Origin: an uncultured Treponema sp.
GTDB lineage: Bacteria > Spirochaetota > Spirochaetia > Treponematales > Treponemataceae
Reading direction: 5' to 3'
Assembly (NCBI GenBank): GCA_900317625.1
Contig: ONHK01000003.1
Coordinates: forward strand, 62,001-126,000
Length of the DNA: 64,000 nucleotides
The notes under the pieces were generated by a model, which did not search any database, had not been told where the DNA came from, and worked only from the letters and a program-made list of their open reading frames with translations. Numbering within the stretch: position 1 is the stretch's first letter; each line of letters begins with the position of its first letter. The translations under genes and the position numbers were made by a program. Positions 27,630 to 36,832 of the stretch are shown here, piece by piece.

Positions 27630-28547
27630 TTATTTCTTCAACTTATTATAAAGTTTTACAAGCAGACCTATTTTTCCGAACAAAAGCCAGAAAAGGAATG
27701 CAAGAACCGCAACCAATGGAATTCCGCAGATAATCACGTAGAAAATCACTGCGACAAATCCGCCAAAATACGAAATAATATTTGAAACAAAATGTCGGAA
27801 TCCATCACCTAAATTTGGAAGTTCAAATCCGCCGCCCTGAACAGATTTATAAGGCAAACTCACAAAAACTGAAATAGTGGAAAAATCAATCTGCGAAGTA
27901 AGCCGTTTCAATCTTCCTTCCATTGATTCAATGTCAGACTGAACAGAATTCAATTCTGACTCAACTTTTAAAATATCCTGCATTGAATTTGCCTGGCGCA
28001 GATAACCGTTCAATTTGTCCCGAAGAACTTTTTTTGTTTCAAGGCGTGACTGCAAATCATAGAACTGGTCAGAAACATCCTGCGTTGAAATATTTTTATT
28101 TTTCAACGTTCCCAAAGAACCAACAGCATCCATCGCAGAATCAAATTTTTCAGAAGGAATTCTTACCGTGTAGCTTGCACTTTTTTCACCATTATTTGAG
28201 CCGGAAATGTAACCTCCAAATTCCTTTACCCAATTTTCAATTGCAGCCTGAGTTTTTTCAAGATCTGAAACTTCAATAGAAATGTCCCCATTGCGGATAA
28301 GTTTTCTTTCAACACCAGTTTCCACCGTCGCGCCAGAACCATTTGCATTTCCAGAGAAATTTCTTTCAACAGAATTACTTGCCGCCATCATTTTTTTTGA
28401 CATTGCAATCCGCGGAGCAGCCACAGAATCGGCATACATAGGAGCAGACTCTTCCGCCGCATAATCATAAGAAATTGCCGATTTTTTTGAACATCCGGCA
28501 AAAACAATAAAAGTTAAACCAAGAAATATTCCAATAATCTTTTTCAT
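27630..28547 (-). CDS. DUF4349 lipoprotein
   Basis: 305 residues. Signal peptide with lipobox IVFAGC, an Ala/Ser-rich linker, then the DUF4349 region: RKLIRNGDISIEVSDLEK, GGYISGSNN, SYTVRIPSEKFDSAMDAV, a coiled coil with SMQDILKVESELNSVQSDIE and a C-terminal membrane segment (about 260-295). Function unknown; the family is common in envelope operons. The start at 28547 removes 19 upstream residues that overlap the promoter. Divergent from prfA. Confidence 0.85.
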   Translation of the reverse strand: MKKIIGIFLGLTFIVFAGCSKKSAISYDYAAEESAPMYADSVAAPRIAMSKKMMAASNSVERNFSGNANGSGATVETGVERKLIRNGDISIEVSDLEKTQAAIENWVKEFGGYISGSNNGEKSASYTVRIPSEKFDSAMDAVGSLGTLKNKNISTQDVSDQFYDLQSRLETKKVLRDKLNGYLRQANSMQDILKVESELNSVQSDIESMEGRLKRLTSQIDFSTISVFVSLPYKSVQGGGFELPNLGDGFRHFVSNIISYFGGFVAVIFYVIICGIPLVAVLAFLFWLLFGKIGLLVKLYNKLKK

Positions 28548-28582
28548 ACCATAAAAATAATCAAAAAGATACAAAGTTACAA
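28548..28582 (-). promoter_or_regulatory. Complete leaderless promoter of the DUF4349 operon
   Basis: On the minus strand: TTGTAA, 17-base spacer, TATTTT, six bases, ATG at 28547. No Shine-Dalgarno. Confidence 0.7.
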
Positions 28583-28587
28583 GCGAA

Positions 28588-28622
28588 TTGAAAAAGCAAC
28601 GCAAATTCAGTATATTTTTTCT
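28588..28622 (+). promoter_or_regulatory. Complete leaderless promoter of prfA
   Basis: TTGAAA at 28588-28593, 17-base spacer, TATATT at 28611-28616, six bases, ATG at 28623. No Shine-Dalgarno. Back-to-back with the DUF4349 promoter, with 5 bp between the two -35 boxes. Confidence 0.78.
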
Positions 28623-29714
28623 ATGGATTTATTAAAAAAACTTGAAGAATGTGAAAATCGATACAAGGTTGTTCAGGAAATGGTTTTGGATCCGAACCTT
28701 GTAAAAGACCAGAAAAAATACAAAGACACAATGCGCGAAAACGGTTATCTTTCGGAATTAAGCGAGCTTTATGCGCAATACAAAAAAGTTTTGCAGGGAA
28801 TCAAAGATGCAAAAGAAATGATTACTGCCGAAGATGACGTAGAAATGAAGGAAATGGCGCGCGAAGAATTAAAATCACTTGAAGAAGAGCAGCCAAAACT
28901 TGAGGAAGAAATAAAACTGAAGCTAGTTCCGCCTGATCCGCTTGATGAAAAAAACATTATTTTGGAAATACGTTCCGCAGCCGGCGGCGATGAAGCAACT
29001 CTTTTTGTCCGCGATTTGTGGGAAATGTATTGCCATCTTGCCGACAGAAAAGGCTGGAAATACGAAGTCATGGAACAGCAGGAAACAGAAGTTGGTGGAT
29101 TTAACAAAATCGTAACTTCGATAAGCGGAAAATTTGTTTACGGAACATTGCGCTGGGAATCCGGCGTTCACCGCGTACAGCGAGTTCCGGCAACGGAATC
29201 CCAAGGACGACTTCAGACTTCAACAGCAACAGTGGCAGTTCTTCCTGAAGCAGAAGAAACAGAAATTGAAATAAAACCGGGCGATGTGCGAATCGATGTT
29301 ATGCGCGCAGGCGGTCCAGGGGGACAGTGCGTTAACACAACCGACTCCGCGGTTCGGCTTACTCATATTCCGACTGGAATTGTTGTAATCCAGCAGGATG
29401 AAAAATCGCAGATTAAGAACAAGGAAAAGGCTTTCCGCGTATTGCGTGCCCGACTTTTTGACTTGGAAGAAAGCAAAAAACAGGCAGAAAGAGCCGCAGC
29501 CCGCTCAAGCATGGTCGGTTCTGGTGCGCGTTCAGAAAAAATCAGAACTTACAACTATCCGCAGGATCGCGTTACCGACCACCGAATCAACTACAGTCAG
29601 CACAATTTGCCGGCATTTATGATGGGCGAGATGGACGGAATGTTGGACGCTTTGAACGTTTACGCAAAAGAAGAGCAGCTAAAAGCAGACATTACAACGC
29701 TCGGAAACGACTAA
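28623..29714 (+). CDS. prfA: Peptide chain release factor 1
   Basis: A 363-residue class I release factor for UAA/UAG. The catalytic GGQ is in MRAGGPGGQCVN, and the stop-codon-reading tripeptide is PAT in RVPATESQGRLQTS, the RF1 type. The N-terminal helical domain and the SEKIRTYNYPQDRVTDHRI segment near the end match the family at normal length. prmC, which methylates the GGQ glutamine, follows 125 bases downstream. Confidence 0.97.
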   Translation: MDLLKKLEECENRYKVVQEMVLDPNLVKDQKKYKDTMRENGYLSELSELYAQYKKVLQGIKDAKEMITAEDDVEMKEMAREELKSLEEEQPKLEEEIKLKLVPPDPLDEKNIILEIRSAAGGDEATLFVRDLWEMYCHLADRKGWKYEVMEQQETEVGGFNKIVTSISGKFVYGTLRWESGVHRVQRVPATESQGRLQTSTATVAVLPEAEETEIEIKPGDVRIDVMRAGGPGGQCVNTTDSAVRLTHIPTGIVVIQQDEKSQIKNKEKAFRVLRARLFDLEESKKQAERAAARSSMVGSGARSEKIRTYNYPQDRVTDHRINYSQHNLPAFMMGEMDGMLDALNVYAKEEQLKADITTLGND

Positions 29715-29715
29715 A

Positions 29716-29843
29716 TTTTTATGATATAAGGGAAAGGGAGAAGTCTCTCCCTCGGTTGCAGCCACGCCCATGCGCACTTGCTTTGGTCGTGCTTGCAACC
29801 TACCCTCTCTCCTAGGGAAAAATCCCTAAAACCCTTTTTATGA
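29716..29843. repeat. Structured GC-rich insert between prfA and prmC, flanked by 9-bp direct repeats
   Basis: TTTTTATGA occurs at 29716-29724 and again at 29835-29843, the second copy holding the prmC start codon. Between them are a hairpin AGGGAGA-AGTC-TCTCCCT (about 29738-29755), an inverted pair GGTTGCA...TGCAACC and outer GGGAAAGGGA / CCCTCTCTCCTAGGG symmetry. The patch is far richer in G+C than its flanks. It could be a small inserted repeat element that now forms the leader of prmC. Confidence 0.5.
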
Positions 29844-30754
29844 CAATTCAAGAATTTAAAAATATTTCAATAAAAACCTTAAAAGATTCACCAAGTGCAA
29901 GTCTGGACGTGAATGTAATTCTGGAGCATTGTTTAAAACAAAACAAAACCTGGATATTAGTTCATTCAGAAGAAGAACTCAGCGCGGAACAATTTTCTTG
30001 GCTTACAGAAGCTGTTGCAAAGCGCAAAACTGGACTTCCTGTTGCATACATAACCGGGCACAAGGAATTCTACGGCTACGATTTTAATGTTTCTCCAAGC
30101 GTTTTAATTCCAAAACCAGACACAGAAATTCTTGTGGAAAAAGCAATTGACGAAATAATCGCAAAAATTGAATTTCGGCCAGAAATAATTCTTTCTATTT
30201 GTGATATGTGCGCAGGAAGCGGATGCATCGGAATTTCAGTTTTAAAAAATCTTATTGAAGAATACAAAATTCCTTCTGAAAAACTTCCAAAATTCACATT
30301 TGCGGATATAAGCGAAGATGCCTTGAATATTGCAAAACAAAACGCAAAAAAACTTCTTCCGCCACAAGAATTTGAAGAACTCAGATTTATCCAGACAAAT
30401 TTATTTTCAGAAGTACCGTTTACTTTTGATTTGATTCTTACAAATCCGCCGTATATTCCCGCAAAAATGGTTGCAGAACTTTTAAAAGACGGAAGAAATG
30501 AGCCTAGGCTTGCGCTTGATGGCGATGTCGGAATTTTTGGCGAGCCAACAGAACAAAATGACGGTCTTGGAATAATCCGTCGGCTTGTTCCAGAAAGCTA
30601 CGAGCATCTTGCGCACAATGGAGTTCTACTGATGGAAACCGGCGAATACAATGCGGCGGCAACAAAGAATATTTTTGAGCAGAACAATTTCCGTTGCACA
30701 AAAATATTCAAAGATTTGGAAGGCCAAGACCGCAATGTTTACGGAATACGCTAA
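29840..30754 (+). CDS. prmC: Release factor glutamine methyltransferase PrmC (HemK)
   Basis: A 304-residue SAM methyltransferase. An N-terminal helical domain (to about 85) precedes the Rossmann core: ICDMCAGSGCIGISVL (motif I; Asp-Met-Cys-Ala in place of the common DLGTGSG), LILTNPPYIP (the NPPY catalytic motif) and LALDGDVGIFG. The C-terminal LLMETGEYN is also family-typical. It methylates the Gln of GGQ in RF1/RF2. No ribosome site is visible before the ATG, which lies in a direct repeat. Confidence 0.93.
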   Translation: MTIQEFKNISIKTLKDSPSASLDVNVILEHCLKQNKTWILVHSEEELSAEQFSWLTEAVAKRKTGLPVAYITGHKEFYGYDFNVSPSVLIPKPDTEILVEKAIDEIIAKIEFRPEIILSICDMCAGSGCIGISVLKNLIEEYKIPSEKLPKFTFADISEDALNIAKQNAKKLLPPQEFEELRFIQTNLFSEVPFTFDLILTNPPYIPAKMVAELLKDGRNEPRLALDGDVGIFGEPTEQNDGLGIIRRLVPESYEHLAHNGVLLMETGEYNAAATKNIFEQNNFRCTKIFKDLEGQDRNVYGIR

Positions 30755-30756
30755 TT

Positions 30757-31059
30757 TTACAAATCTGCTTCCTGAACGCAGAAAAAGCTGATTCCTTCGC
30801 TGGCGAATTTCTGTTTTACAGCGGCAATTACGGCTTTTGCCTTTTTCGCGTCATTTCTAGAAAGATATGCAAAAAGCACAAAATTCTGTTCCGGCCAAGT
30901 TGTTGAACCAAGTTTTTTGCTGTGCGCTCCACGTCCTTGTACAGTAGGAATTACAGTATACTGAATTTCCGGGAGTTCCTGTTCAAGAAGTTCTGTTATA
31001 TCTTCCTGAACGGATTGATTTGCAATAATTTCTATTCGATAATTTGTTTCTTCTAGCAT
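30757..31059 (-). CDS. PII-like PG0541-type protein of the RND efflux operon
   Basis: A 100-residue ferredoxin-like/PII-like protein: IEIIANQSVQEDITELLEQ, then IPTVQGRGAHSKKLG, and NFVLFAYLSRNDAKKAKAVIAAVKQKF. This pattern fits the PG0541 family found beside RND pumps, whose role is not known. GGAG lies 5 bases before the ATG, and the gene follows the pump gene by 15 bases. The T-loop-like segment GRGAHSKK suggests a ligand- or pump-binding loop; that is inference. Confidence 0.75.
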   Translation of the reverse strand: MLEETNYRIEIIANQSVQEDITELLEQELPEIQYTVIPTVQGRGAHSKKLGSTTWPEQNFVLFAYLSRNDAKKAKAVIAAVKQKFASEGISFFCVQEADL

Positions 31060-31074
31060 AAAAACTCCATTTTT

Positions 31075-34000
31075 TTATTCATTGTATTCAATTTTTATTT
31101 TTGCGCGAGCGCTTTTTTTCTGATTTTTCATAACGATTGAATACAAAACTGGAATTACGAGCAGCGTTACAAATGTTGAGGAAGTTAAACCGCCAACAAC
31201 TGCAATTCCAATTGGCTGAACCATTCCTGACATTCCTTGTGTGGCAAAACACATCGGCAACATTCCAAGAATTGTGGTGAGCGTTGTCATTAAAACCGGG
31301 CGCAAACGGCTTGTTCCTGCCTGAAGACACGCTTCCATAAGAGGAATATCACGGCCGCGCAAAAGATTTGTGTAGTCAACAAGAATAATTCCGTTATTAA
31401 CAACGATTCCTACAAGCATAATCAGTCCGACCATCGACATTATTGAAAGCGGCTGATTTATCATTTTGTAGAAGAAAACAACACCGATTATCATAAATGG
31501 AATCGTAGCAAGATTTATTAACGGTGCCTTGAAAGATTCGTAGGTTGCCGCCATTACACCAAATACAAGAATGATTGCAAGAACGATAATCGCCATGTAC
31601 ATTTTCATCTGATCTGAAACATCCGCCCAAGAACCTTCGTAGCTGACGGTAACGCCTTCCGGAATTATGAATGAATTTGCGATTCCCTCACGGATTGCGT
31701 CTTCCACAAGGTTTGCATTTTTTTCTGAAACAATTGAAGCGGTTACGTGAACAATTCGAGTCTGATTTTCGCGGCGGATTGAAACTGGTCCAAGCCCGCG
31801 TTTTAATGTGGCAAAATTAGAAACCGCGACTTTTCCGTTGCTTCCGTTTACATACATTGATTCTAAATCGATTACATTTTTTCGGTCTTCCGGCTTATAC
31901 ATAACGACAACATCGTATTCTTTTCCGTTGTTTCTATATTCTGTGCTTGTAACGCCGTTGATTGCGTAATTAATCTCGCGCGCGACTGAAGTAACGTCCA
32001 CACCGAATGCGTAGGCTCGATCGCGGTCGATGTCTACTTCAACCTGCGGAAGTCCACGTTCTGTATCGATGGAAGGTTCTCCAATATCTGGAATTGTCTG
32101 CATTACAGCCTTTACTTTGTCCGCAATATCAAGGGCAGCATCCAAATCGTCTGAACGAATCGCAATATCCAAATCATCTCCTGTCATCTGACCACGTGTA
32201 CCGGCATTAAAACTGAATGAAGCTCCTGCAAAATCATTAAAATGGTAACGCAATTTCTGCTGGATTGTCTGCGCATTATCAATTTGTGCAGAACTTTCTG
32301 GAAGCCGAATCTGAATATTCGCTTTGTATGTCGCAGAATTTCCAAATCCACGTCCTCCTGAACCGACTGTTGTTGTAAGATATTTATACCCTTTTACTTC
32401 ATCTTTTATTATTTTTTCAAATTCCAGCGCAACTGATTTTGTATCTTTTAGAGGAGTTCCAATCGGCATTGTAATATTCAGCGTTACAGAATCGTCATTT
32501 CCGTTTGGCATCATATTTACACGCATTGTTGGAATGAGCGCAACAGAAACAATCAGGAAGCAAACTGCAATCACAAGAGTAACTGCCCTGTATTCAAGCG
32601 CGGCTTTTAAAAGTTTTGTGTAGACTTTTGTAACTGCCTGAATTGATTTTTCAAAAGCCCCGTAAAGAATTTTAAAGAATTTCGATTTTACAGGTTTTTC
32701 ATTTCTGTTTGTAAGCGGCAAAAATACTCCGGCAAGAACTGGAACAAGGAAAATTGCAACCAAAAGCGAAGAAAGAAGCGCAATTACGATTGTAAAAATA
32801 ATTCCTTTAAACATCTGGCCCATCATTCCAAGCTCTTTCATATACAAAAGGAACGGAACAAAAACGCAGATTGTCGTAAGGTTTCCAGAAATTACAGAAG
32901 AAACCATTTCCTGAGAGCCAAGAATCGCCGCAATTTTAGGTTTTGCCCCGCGCATTCTGTAACTGTAGATATTATCAATCATTACAATTGAAGCATCTAC
33001 AATCATTCCAACACCAAGAATAAGTCCTGTCATCGTCATCATATTCAACGTGATTCCGGCAAAACTCATTGCAAGCAAAGTAATAATAATTGAAAGTGGA
33101 ATTGAGATTCCGATAATAATTGTTGACTTAAAATTCTGAAGGAAAACAAAAAGAACGATAACCGCAAGAACAAGTCCTTCAACCGCAGATTCAACAAGCG
33201 TATTTATTGTTTCGCGGATTGAATCCGTATCATCCTGCAAAATTGTCATCGAAATATCAGCAGGAAGAGTTTTTTCCAAATCCGACATTTTTTGATAAAC
33301 ATTATTTGCAACCGTTACAGAATTTGAACCCGACTGCTTTGTTACAGAAACATAAACTCCAGGCTCGCCGTTTATATAAACCTCGCTGTTGGAATCTTCG
33401 TAGCCAAGAAAAGCATTTCCAACATCGCAGAGTTTTACATCATATCCATTTATGGAAGTTATTACCGTGTTATTAATTTCTTCTATTGAACTGAATTCGC
33501 CGGTCGTGCGCACAACATAATCTTTCTGCCCTTCATTCATCTTGCCGCCGCCTAGTTCCAGGTTCTGCTTTGCAAGAGCGGAAGAAATTGTGCTGACCGT
33601 AAGTCCATAAGCCGCAAGACGATTCTGCTCAAGCTCAACACGCACAATTTTTGTTTTTCCACCAGAAACGCTAGCCTGAGCAACACCGTCCGCCTGTTCA
33701 AGAATGTCAACAATGCTGTCTTCTGCAATTTGTTTTAAGTCGCTTGCGGAACGATTACCTTTTACTGCAATTCGCAAAATCGGCATTGAATTTGAATCCA
33801 TCTTGAAAATTGTTGGTGAACCCGCATTATCCGGCAAATTTCTTGAAACACGGTCAAGTTTATCGCGCACATCGTTTACGGCTTCATCTATATTTGTTCC
33901 GTAATTAAACTCCAAAGAAATTCTGGAAGAACCTTCGTTTGAAGTTGAAGTCAAATTTTTCAGTCCGCTTACGCTTACAAGTGAACTTTCAAGAACCTTC

Positions 34001-34191
34001 GTAACAGTTTTTTCAACGGATTCCGGTCCCGCATTTGAATAAGTGGTAGAAATCATTATGTAAGGCGAATCAACTTCCGGAAAAAGCCCGATTGCAACAT
34101 TTTTTACGGTGAAAATTCCAACAAATCCCAAAAGCGTAAAAACAATCAGAGCCAAAACCGGATGATTTAATGTTTGTCTGGAAACGCTCAT
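31075..34191 (-). CDS. RND-family efflux pump inner-membrane subunit
   Basis: A 1038-residue proton-driven pump of AcrB/MdtB (HAE1-like) type with twelve predicted membrane segments. Visible landmarks: LNHPVLALIVFTLLGFVGI at the start, TSISNSEG-like pore residues near TSTSNEGSSRISLEF, GVGMIVDASIVMIDNIY in TM4 (the proton-relay Asp region), and in the second half GIVVNNGIILVDYTN and RLRPVLMTTLTTILGMLPM. ATG overlaps the adaptor stop (TAATG). With the adaptor and TolC-like genes it forms a complete tripartite exporter. Confidence 0.95.
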   Translation of the reverse strand: MSVSRQTLNHPVLALIVFTLLGFVGIFTVKNVAIGLFPEVDSPYIMISTTYSNAGPESVEKTVTKVLESSLVSVSGLKNLTSTSNEGSSRISLEFNYGTNIDEAVNDVRDKLDRVSRNLPDNAGSPTIFKMDSNSMPILRIAVKGNRSASDLKQIAEDSIVDILEQADGVAQASVSGGKTKIVRVELEQNRLAAYGLTVSTISSALAKQNLELGGGKMNEGQKDYVVRTTGEFSSIEEINNTVITSINGYDVKLCDVGNAFLGYEDSNSEVYINGEPGVYVSVTKQSGSNSVTVANNVYQKMSDLEKTLPADISMTILQDDTDSIRETINTLVESAVEGLVLAVIVLFVFLQNFKSTIIIGISIPLSIIITLLAMSFAGITLNMMTMTGLILGVGMIVDASIVMIDNIYSYRMRGAKPKIAAILGSQEMVSSVISGNLTTICVFVPFLLYMKELGMMGQMFKGIIFTIVIALLSSLLVAIFLVPVLAGVFLPLTNRNEKPVKSKFFKILYGAFEKSIQAVTKVYTKLLKAALEYRAVTLVIAVCFLIVSVALIPTMRVNMMPNGNDDSVTLNITMPIGTPLKDTKSVALEFEKIIKDEVKGYKYLTTTVGSGGRGFGNSATYKANIQIRLPESSAQIDNAQTIQQKLRYHFNDFAGASFSFNAGTRGQMTGDDLDIAIRSDDLDAALDIADKVKAVMQTIPDIGEPSIDTERGLPQVEVDIDRDRAYAFGVDVTSVAREINYAINGVTSTEYRNNGKEYDVVVMYKPEDRKNVIDLESMYVNGSNGKVAVSNFATLKRGLGPVSIRRENQTRIVHVTASIVSEKNANLVEDAIREGIANSFIIPEGVTVSYEGSWADVSDQMKMYMAIIVLAIILVFGVMAATYESFKAPLINLATIPFMIIGVVFFYKMINQPLSIMSMVGLIMLVGIVVNNGIILVDYTNLLRGRDIPLMEACLQAGTSRLRPVLMTTLTTILGMLPMCFATQGMSGMVQPIGIAVVGGLTSSTFVTLLVIPVLYSIVMKNQKKSARAKIKIEYNE

Positions 34192-35180
34192 TATTCAGCC
34201 TCTTTTTTTGATTCTGCTTCCGCAGCTGGTTTCGGATTGCTAAGGTCATTGACTTTCGCCCCTTCACTTAAACTTAACATTCCTTCATAAACAACTTTTT
34301 CATCTGCCATAAGATTGTCTGTAATCTGAATCATTGAATCAACAGATTTTCCAGTTTTTACTTCACGGCGACTTACAGTATCGTTGTCGTTCACAACAAA
34401 AAGATATGCAGAACCATCATCATTCAAAACAACTGCATCGGAAGGAACTACAAGCTGCCCCGAATATCTTGTTGTGTACAGTTTTACCTTTGCAAACATT
34501 CCGGCATTAATGCGCGAATCTTTTTTGTCGAAATTCAGGATGATTTCTTTTGTGCGCGTTGAAGAATCAACAACCGGACTTACGCGGCTTACCGTTGCAG
34601 AAAACACAATGCCCGGATACGCTTCAAGAGAAACTTCCGCCTTCAAGCCTGTTTTTAGCTCAGCAACATAACGTTCTGGAATTGAACAGCTGATTTGAAG
34701 ATTATCAATATCTCCAATCATTGTGACCGCTGAATTTGTTGTAACTGTTGTTCCAATTTTTAATGGAGAAGAAACAATGCTTCCGCTGATTGGCGCTTCA
34801 ACCGGACTCAAAGCATATTTTGTTCCAGGCTCGCTTGGGTCAACTTTTGCAATAACATCACCGCGATTTACGTGCGAACCAAGCATTACATTTATCTGCG
34901 CGATTTTTCCGCTCATTGAAGGAAAAACTTCCACAGCAGTTTGACTTTCAACTTCACCATTTGTGATTACATAATCTGTAAGAACCGCTTTTTTTGCCTC
35001 AACAGAACGAACTGTAAAAACGGTATTTCCGCCCGCACGTCCCATTCTAGGTCCACCAGAAGGCATTGCTCCGCCAGATGCACCAACTTTTTTTGAAATA
35101 TTAATCGCCACAAGAGCCGCAGCAAGCAGCACAAGAACAATTCCAATAATAATCAATGATTTTTTTTGTTTATTTTCCAT
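34191..35180 (-). CDS. RND periplasmic adaptor (membrane fusion protein)
   Basis: 329 residues: an N-terminal membrane anchor (LIIIGIVLVLLAAALVAI), a glycine-rich linker, the barrel-sandwich/lipoyl halves (GEVESQTAVEVFPSMSGKI, LGSHVNRGDVIAKVDPSEPG, EAPISGSIVSSPLKIG), and a beta-barrel domain (AEVSLEAYPGIVFSATVSRVSP; LVVPSDAVVLNDDGSAYLF). No long alpha-hairpin is present between the lipoyl halves, as in the short adaptors. AAGGTG precedes the ATG. It links the pump to the TolC-like channel. Confidence 0.93.
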   Translation of the reverse strand: MENKQKKSLIIIGIVLVLLAAALVAINISKKVGASGGAMPSGGPRMGRAGGNTVFTVRSVEAKKAVLTDYVITNGEVESQTAVEVFPSMSGKIAQINVMLGSHVNRGDVIAKVDPSEPGTKYALSPVEAPISGSIVSSPLKIGTTVTTNSAVTMIGDIDNLQISCSIPERYVAELKTGLKAEVSLEAYPGIVFSATVSRVSPVVDSSTRTKEIILNFDKKDSRINAGMFAKVKLYTTRYSGQLVVPSDAVVLNDDGSAYLFVVNDNDTVSRREVKTGKSVDSMIQITDNLMADEKVVYEGMLSLSEGAKVNDLSNPKPAAEAESKKEAE

Positions 35181-35189
35181 ATTTTCACC

Positions 35190-36494
35190 TTATTTTTGAT
35201 TTTCCAAAGTTCCAAATTCAAGACCAAGCACACTTTCCAAATCAAGAATTGTGCTTATCAACGTATAAGCCTGACTTTTTAGATTTACGCCGGCACTCAA
35301 AACTGAATCATTTGCATTTTGAAGCGAAAGAAAATCAGTTTTTCCATAGTTGTATGCCGTAAGCGTCATCTGATAAGTCTGGTTCGCAAGTTCTTCGGTC
35401 GCCTTTAATGAATCAATCTGCTTTACCGCCTGATTAATTTTTCTGATGTAGCTTTCCGTCTGCACCGCAACTGTAGTTTTTGCGTCCTCTAGTTTTTTTT
35501 CAGCCGTATCAAGCGCATTTGCATTAGTTTTTACTGTTACAGCGCGCGTTGACCAAGGCAAAATTCCATCCAAAGGAACAGAAACTCCCACAGAAAGATT
35601 GTTCGTTGTTGTCCAATCATCCTGGTTTGAATTTTTTGATTTTCCGTAGCTATAAGTTCCAGAAATGCTTGGCGCATACGCCGAAAAACGCGAATCCAAA
35701 AGCGAATTCTTTGCAATTTCAACATCGTATTCCGCAGATTTTACGTTTGGCGCAGGTTCTTCTACTTTTGGAAGCAAATCGAATGAAATTTCCTTTAAAT
35801 TCAAAATTTCATCCAACGAACCTTTTAATTCAATTTCAGTTTTTTGCGGAATTCCCAAAATCTGCTTAAAAGCTGCCAAATCATTCTGAAAATTAATTTC
35901 CGCGGATTCAACAACAGGCTTTTTTGCCTCATAATTTACGCGGCTTGTGAACGCATCAAGTTCGCTGATTTTTCCGTTTTTAAATTTTTCTTCATTATTA
36001 AGATATTGCGTCTTGCTCGTCTCAAGACTTCTGTTTTGCAAGACAAGATTTTCCTGCTGATAAATAAGATTGTAAAAACTCTTGCGGACAGAAAGTTCAA
36101 TCTGACGCACAGCCTCTTTGTACGTCAGAAGCCCTTTTTCATAATTCAGTTTTGCGCCTTTTATTTCAGAATAAAGATTTGTCTTTAAATTAAGGTTTAT
36201 CGAACCAGACAGACTAAAACTTGCAGAATCGCTTTCCAGATTGTCAGAAAAATTTCCATTCAAATTTGCAGTCGGACTTACGCTGTTCCATGAATATTTG
36301 TTCTTTAAATCCAGATTGTTCAAAGTGTTTTCCGCTGTTTTTATAGAAATATTATTTTCTTTCGCAAGCTGAACCGCATCCTCAATTGTCAGAACTTTCT
36401 TTTCCGAGTGATTATTTAAATCTTCCGTTTGCGCAAATAAACCGTTCAACAAAAAAAACGATACAAAAAGCGCAAAAATACCTTTTAGATTCAT
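35190..36494 (-). CDS. TolC-family outer-membrane efflux channel
   Basis: About 434 residues. Signal peptide (GIFALFVSFFLLNGLFA), then two repeated coiled-coil/barrel halves typical of outer-membrane efflux proteins: LTIEDAVQLAKENNISIKTAE and LNLKTNLYSEIKGAKLNYEKG in the first, VKSAEYDVEIAKNSLLDSR and TDFLSLQNANDSVLSAGVNL in the second. The start is moved to 36494 because GGAGG lies 8 bases upstream. First gene of the efflux operon. Confidence 0.92.
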   Translation of the reverse strand: MNLKGIFALFVSFFLLNGLFAQTEDLNNHSEKKVLTIEDAVQLAKENNISIKTAENTLNNLDLKNKYSWNSVSPTANLNGNFSDNLESDSASFSLSGSINLNLKTNLYSEIKGAKLNYEKGLLTYKEAVRQIELSVRKSFYNLIYQQENLVLQNRSLETSKTQYLNNEEKFKNGKISELDAFTSRVNYEAKKPVVESAEINFQNDLAAFKQILGIPQKTEIELKGSLDEILNLKEISFDLLPKVEEPAPNVKSAEYDVEIAKNSLLDSRFSAYAPSISGTYSYGKSKNSNQDDWTTTNNLSVGVSVPLDGILPWSTRAVTVKTNANALDTAEKKLEDAKTTVAVQTESYIRKINQAVKQIDSLKATEELANQTYQMTLTAYNYGKTDFLSLQNANDSVLSAGVNLKSQAYTLISTILDLESVLGLEFGTLENQK

Positions 36495-36589
36495 TCCAGA
36501 ATCCTCCACATTTTTAAAACCATCAACAAATAATTAACCACATAAAAAATTGAAAAGTTACTTTAAAAATAGACAAAATTTTCATTTTT

Positions 36590-36784
36590 TTGAATTCTGA
36601 GTTTTTAATCAAAAGGAATAAAAGCGCAATCGAATTTACAATTTGTGAAGACTTTGAGCGATTGCACCAATTAAAGTGCGGAGCACCCCAACAAATACAA
36701 GCGTAGCGCGAGCTCAACCGTCTGGAGCAAATTGAAAATTCGATGAGAGCGTTTTTTCACAATTTGTAAAAACTCAGAATTCAA
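36590..36784. repeat. 195-bp intergenic element bounded by 18-bp perfect inverted repeats
   Basis: The arms 36590-36607 and 36767-36784 are exact reverse complements (TTGAATTCTGAGTTTTTA). Inside, a nested pair ATCGAATTT / AAATTCGAT and a core richer in G+C (GTGCGGAGCACCCC, GCGTAGCGCGAGC) are seen. No open frame of note. It fills most of the 338-bp gap between the TolC-like gene and rel/spoT and ends 13 bp before the rel/spoT -35. No flanking target duplication is visible. A MITE-like element or a long structured RNA are the two readings. Confidence 0.72.
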
Positions 36785-36796
36785 GTCAATTAATAT

Positions 36797-36832
36797 TTGC
36801 CACTTAATCAGATTTTCGGTATCTTTTTAAAT
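36797..36832 (+). promoter_or_regulatory. Complete leaderless promoter of rel/spoT
   Basis: TTGCCA at 36797-36802, 17-base spacer, TATCTT at 36820-36825, seven bases, GTG at 36833. No Shine-Dalgarno. Confidence 0.7.

Noticed and set aside
36797-36832. TTG start for rel/spoT
   Set aside because: The codon lies within the -35 box of a well-formed promoter; GTG at 36833 fits the leaderless pattern.
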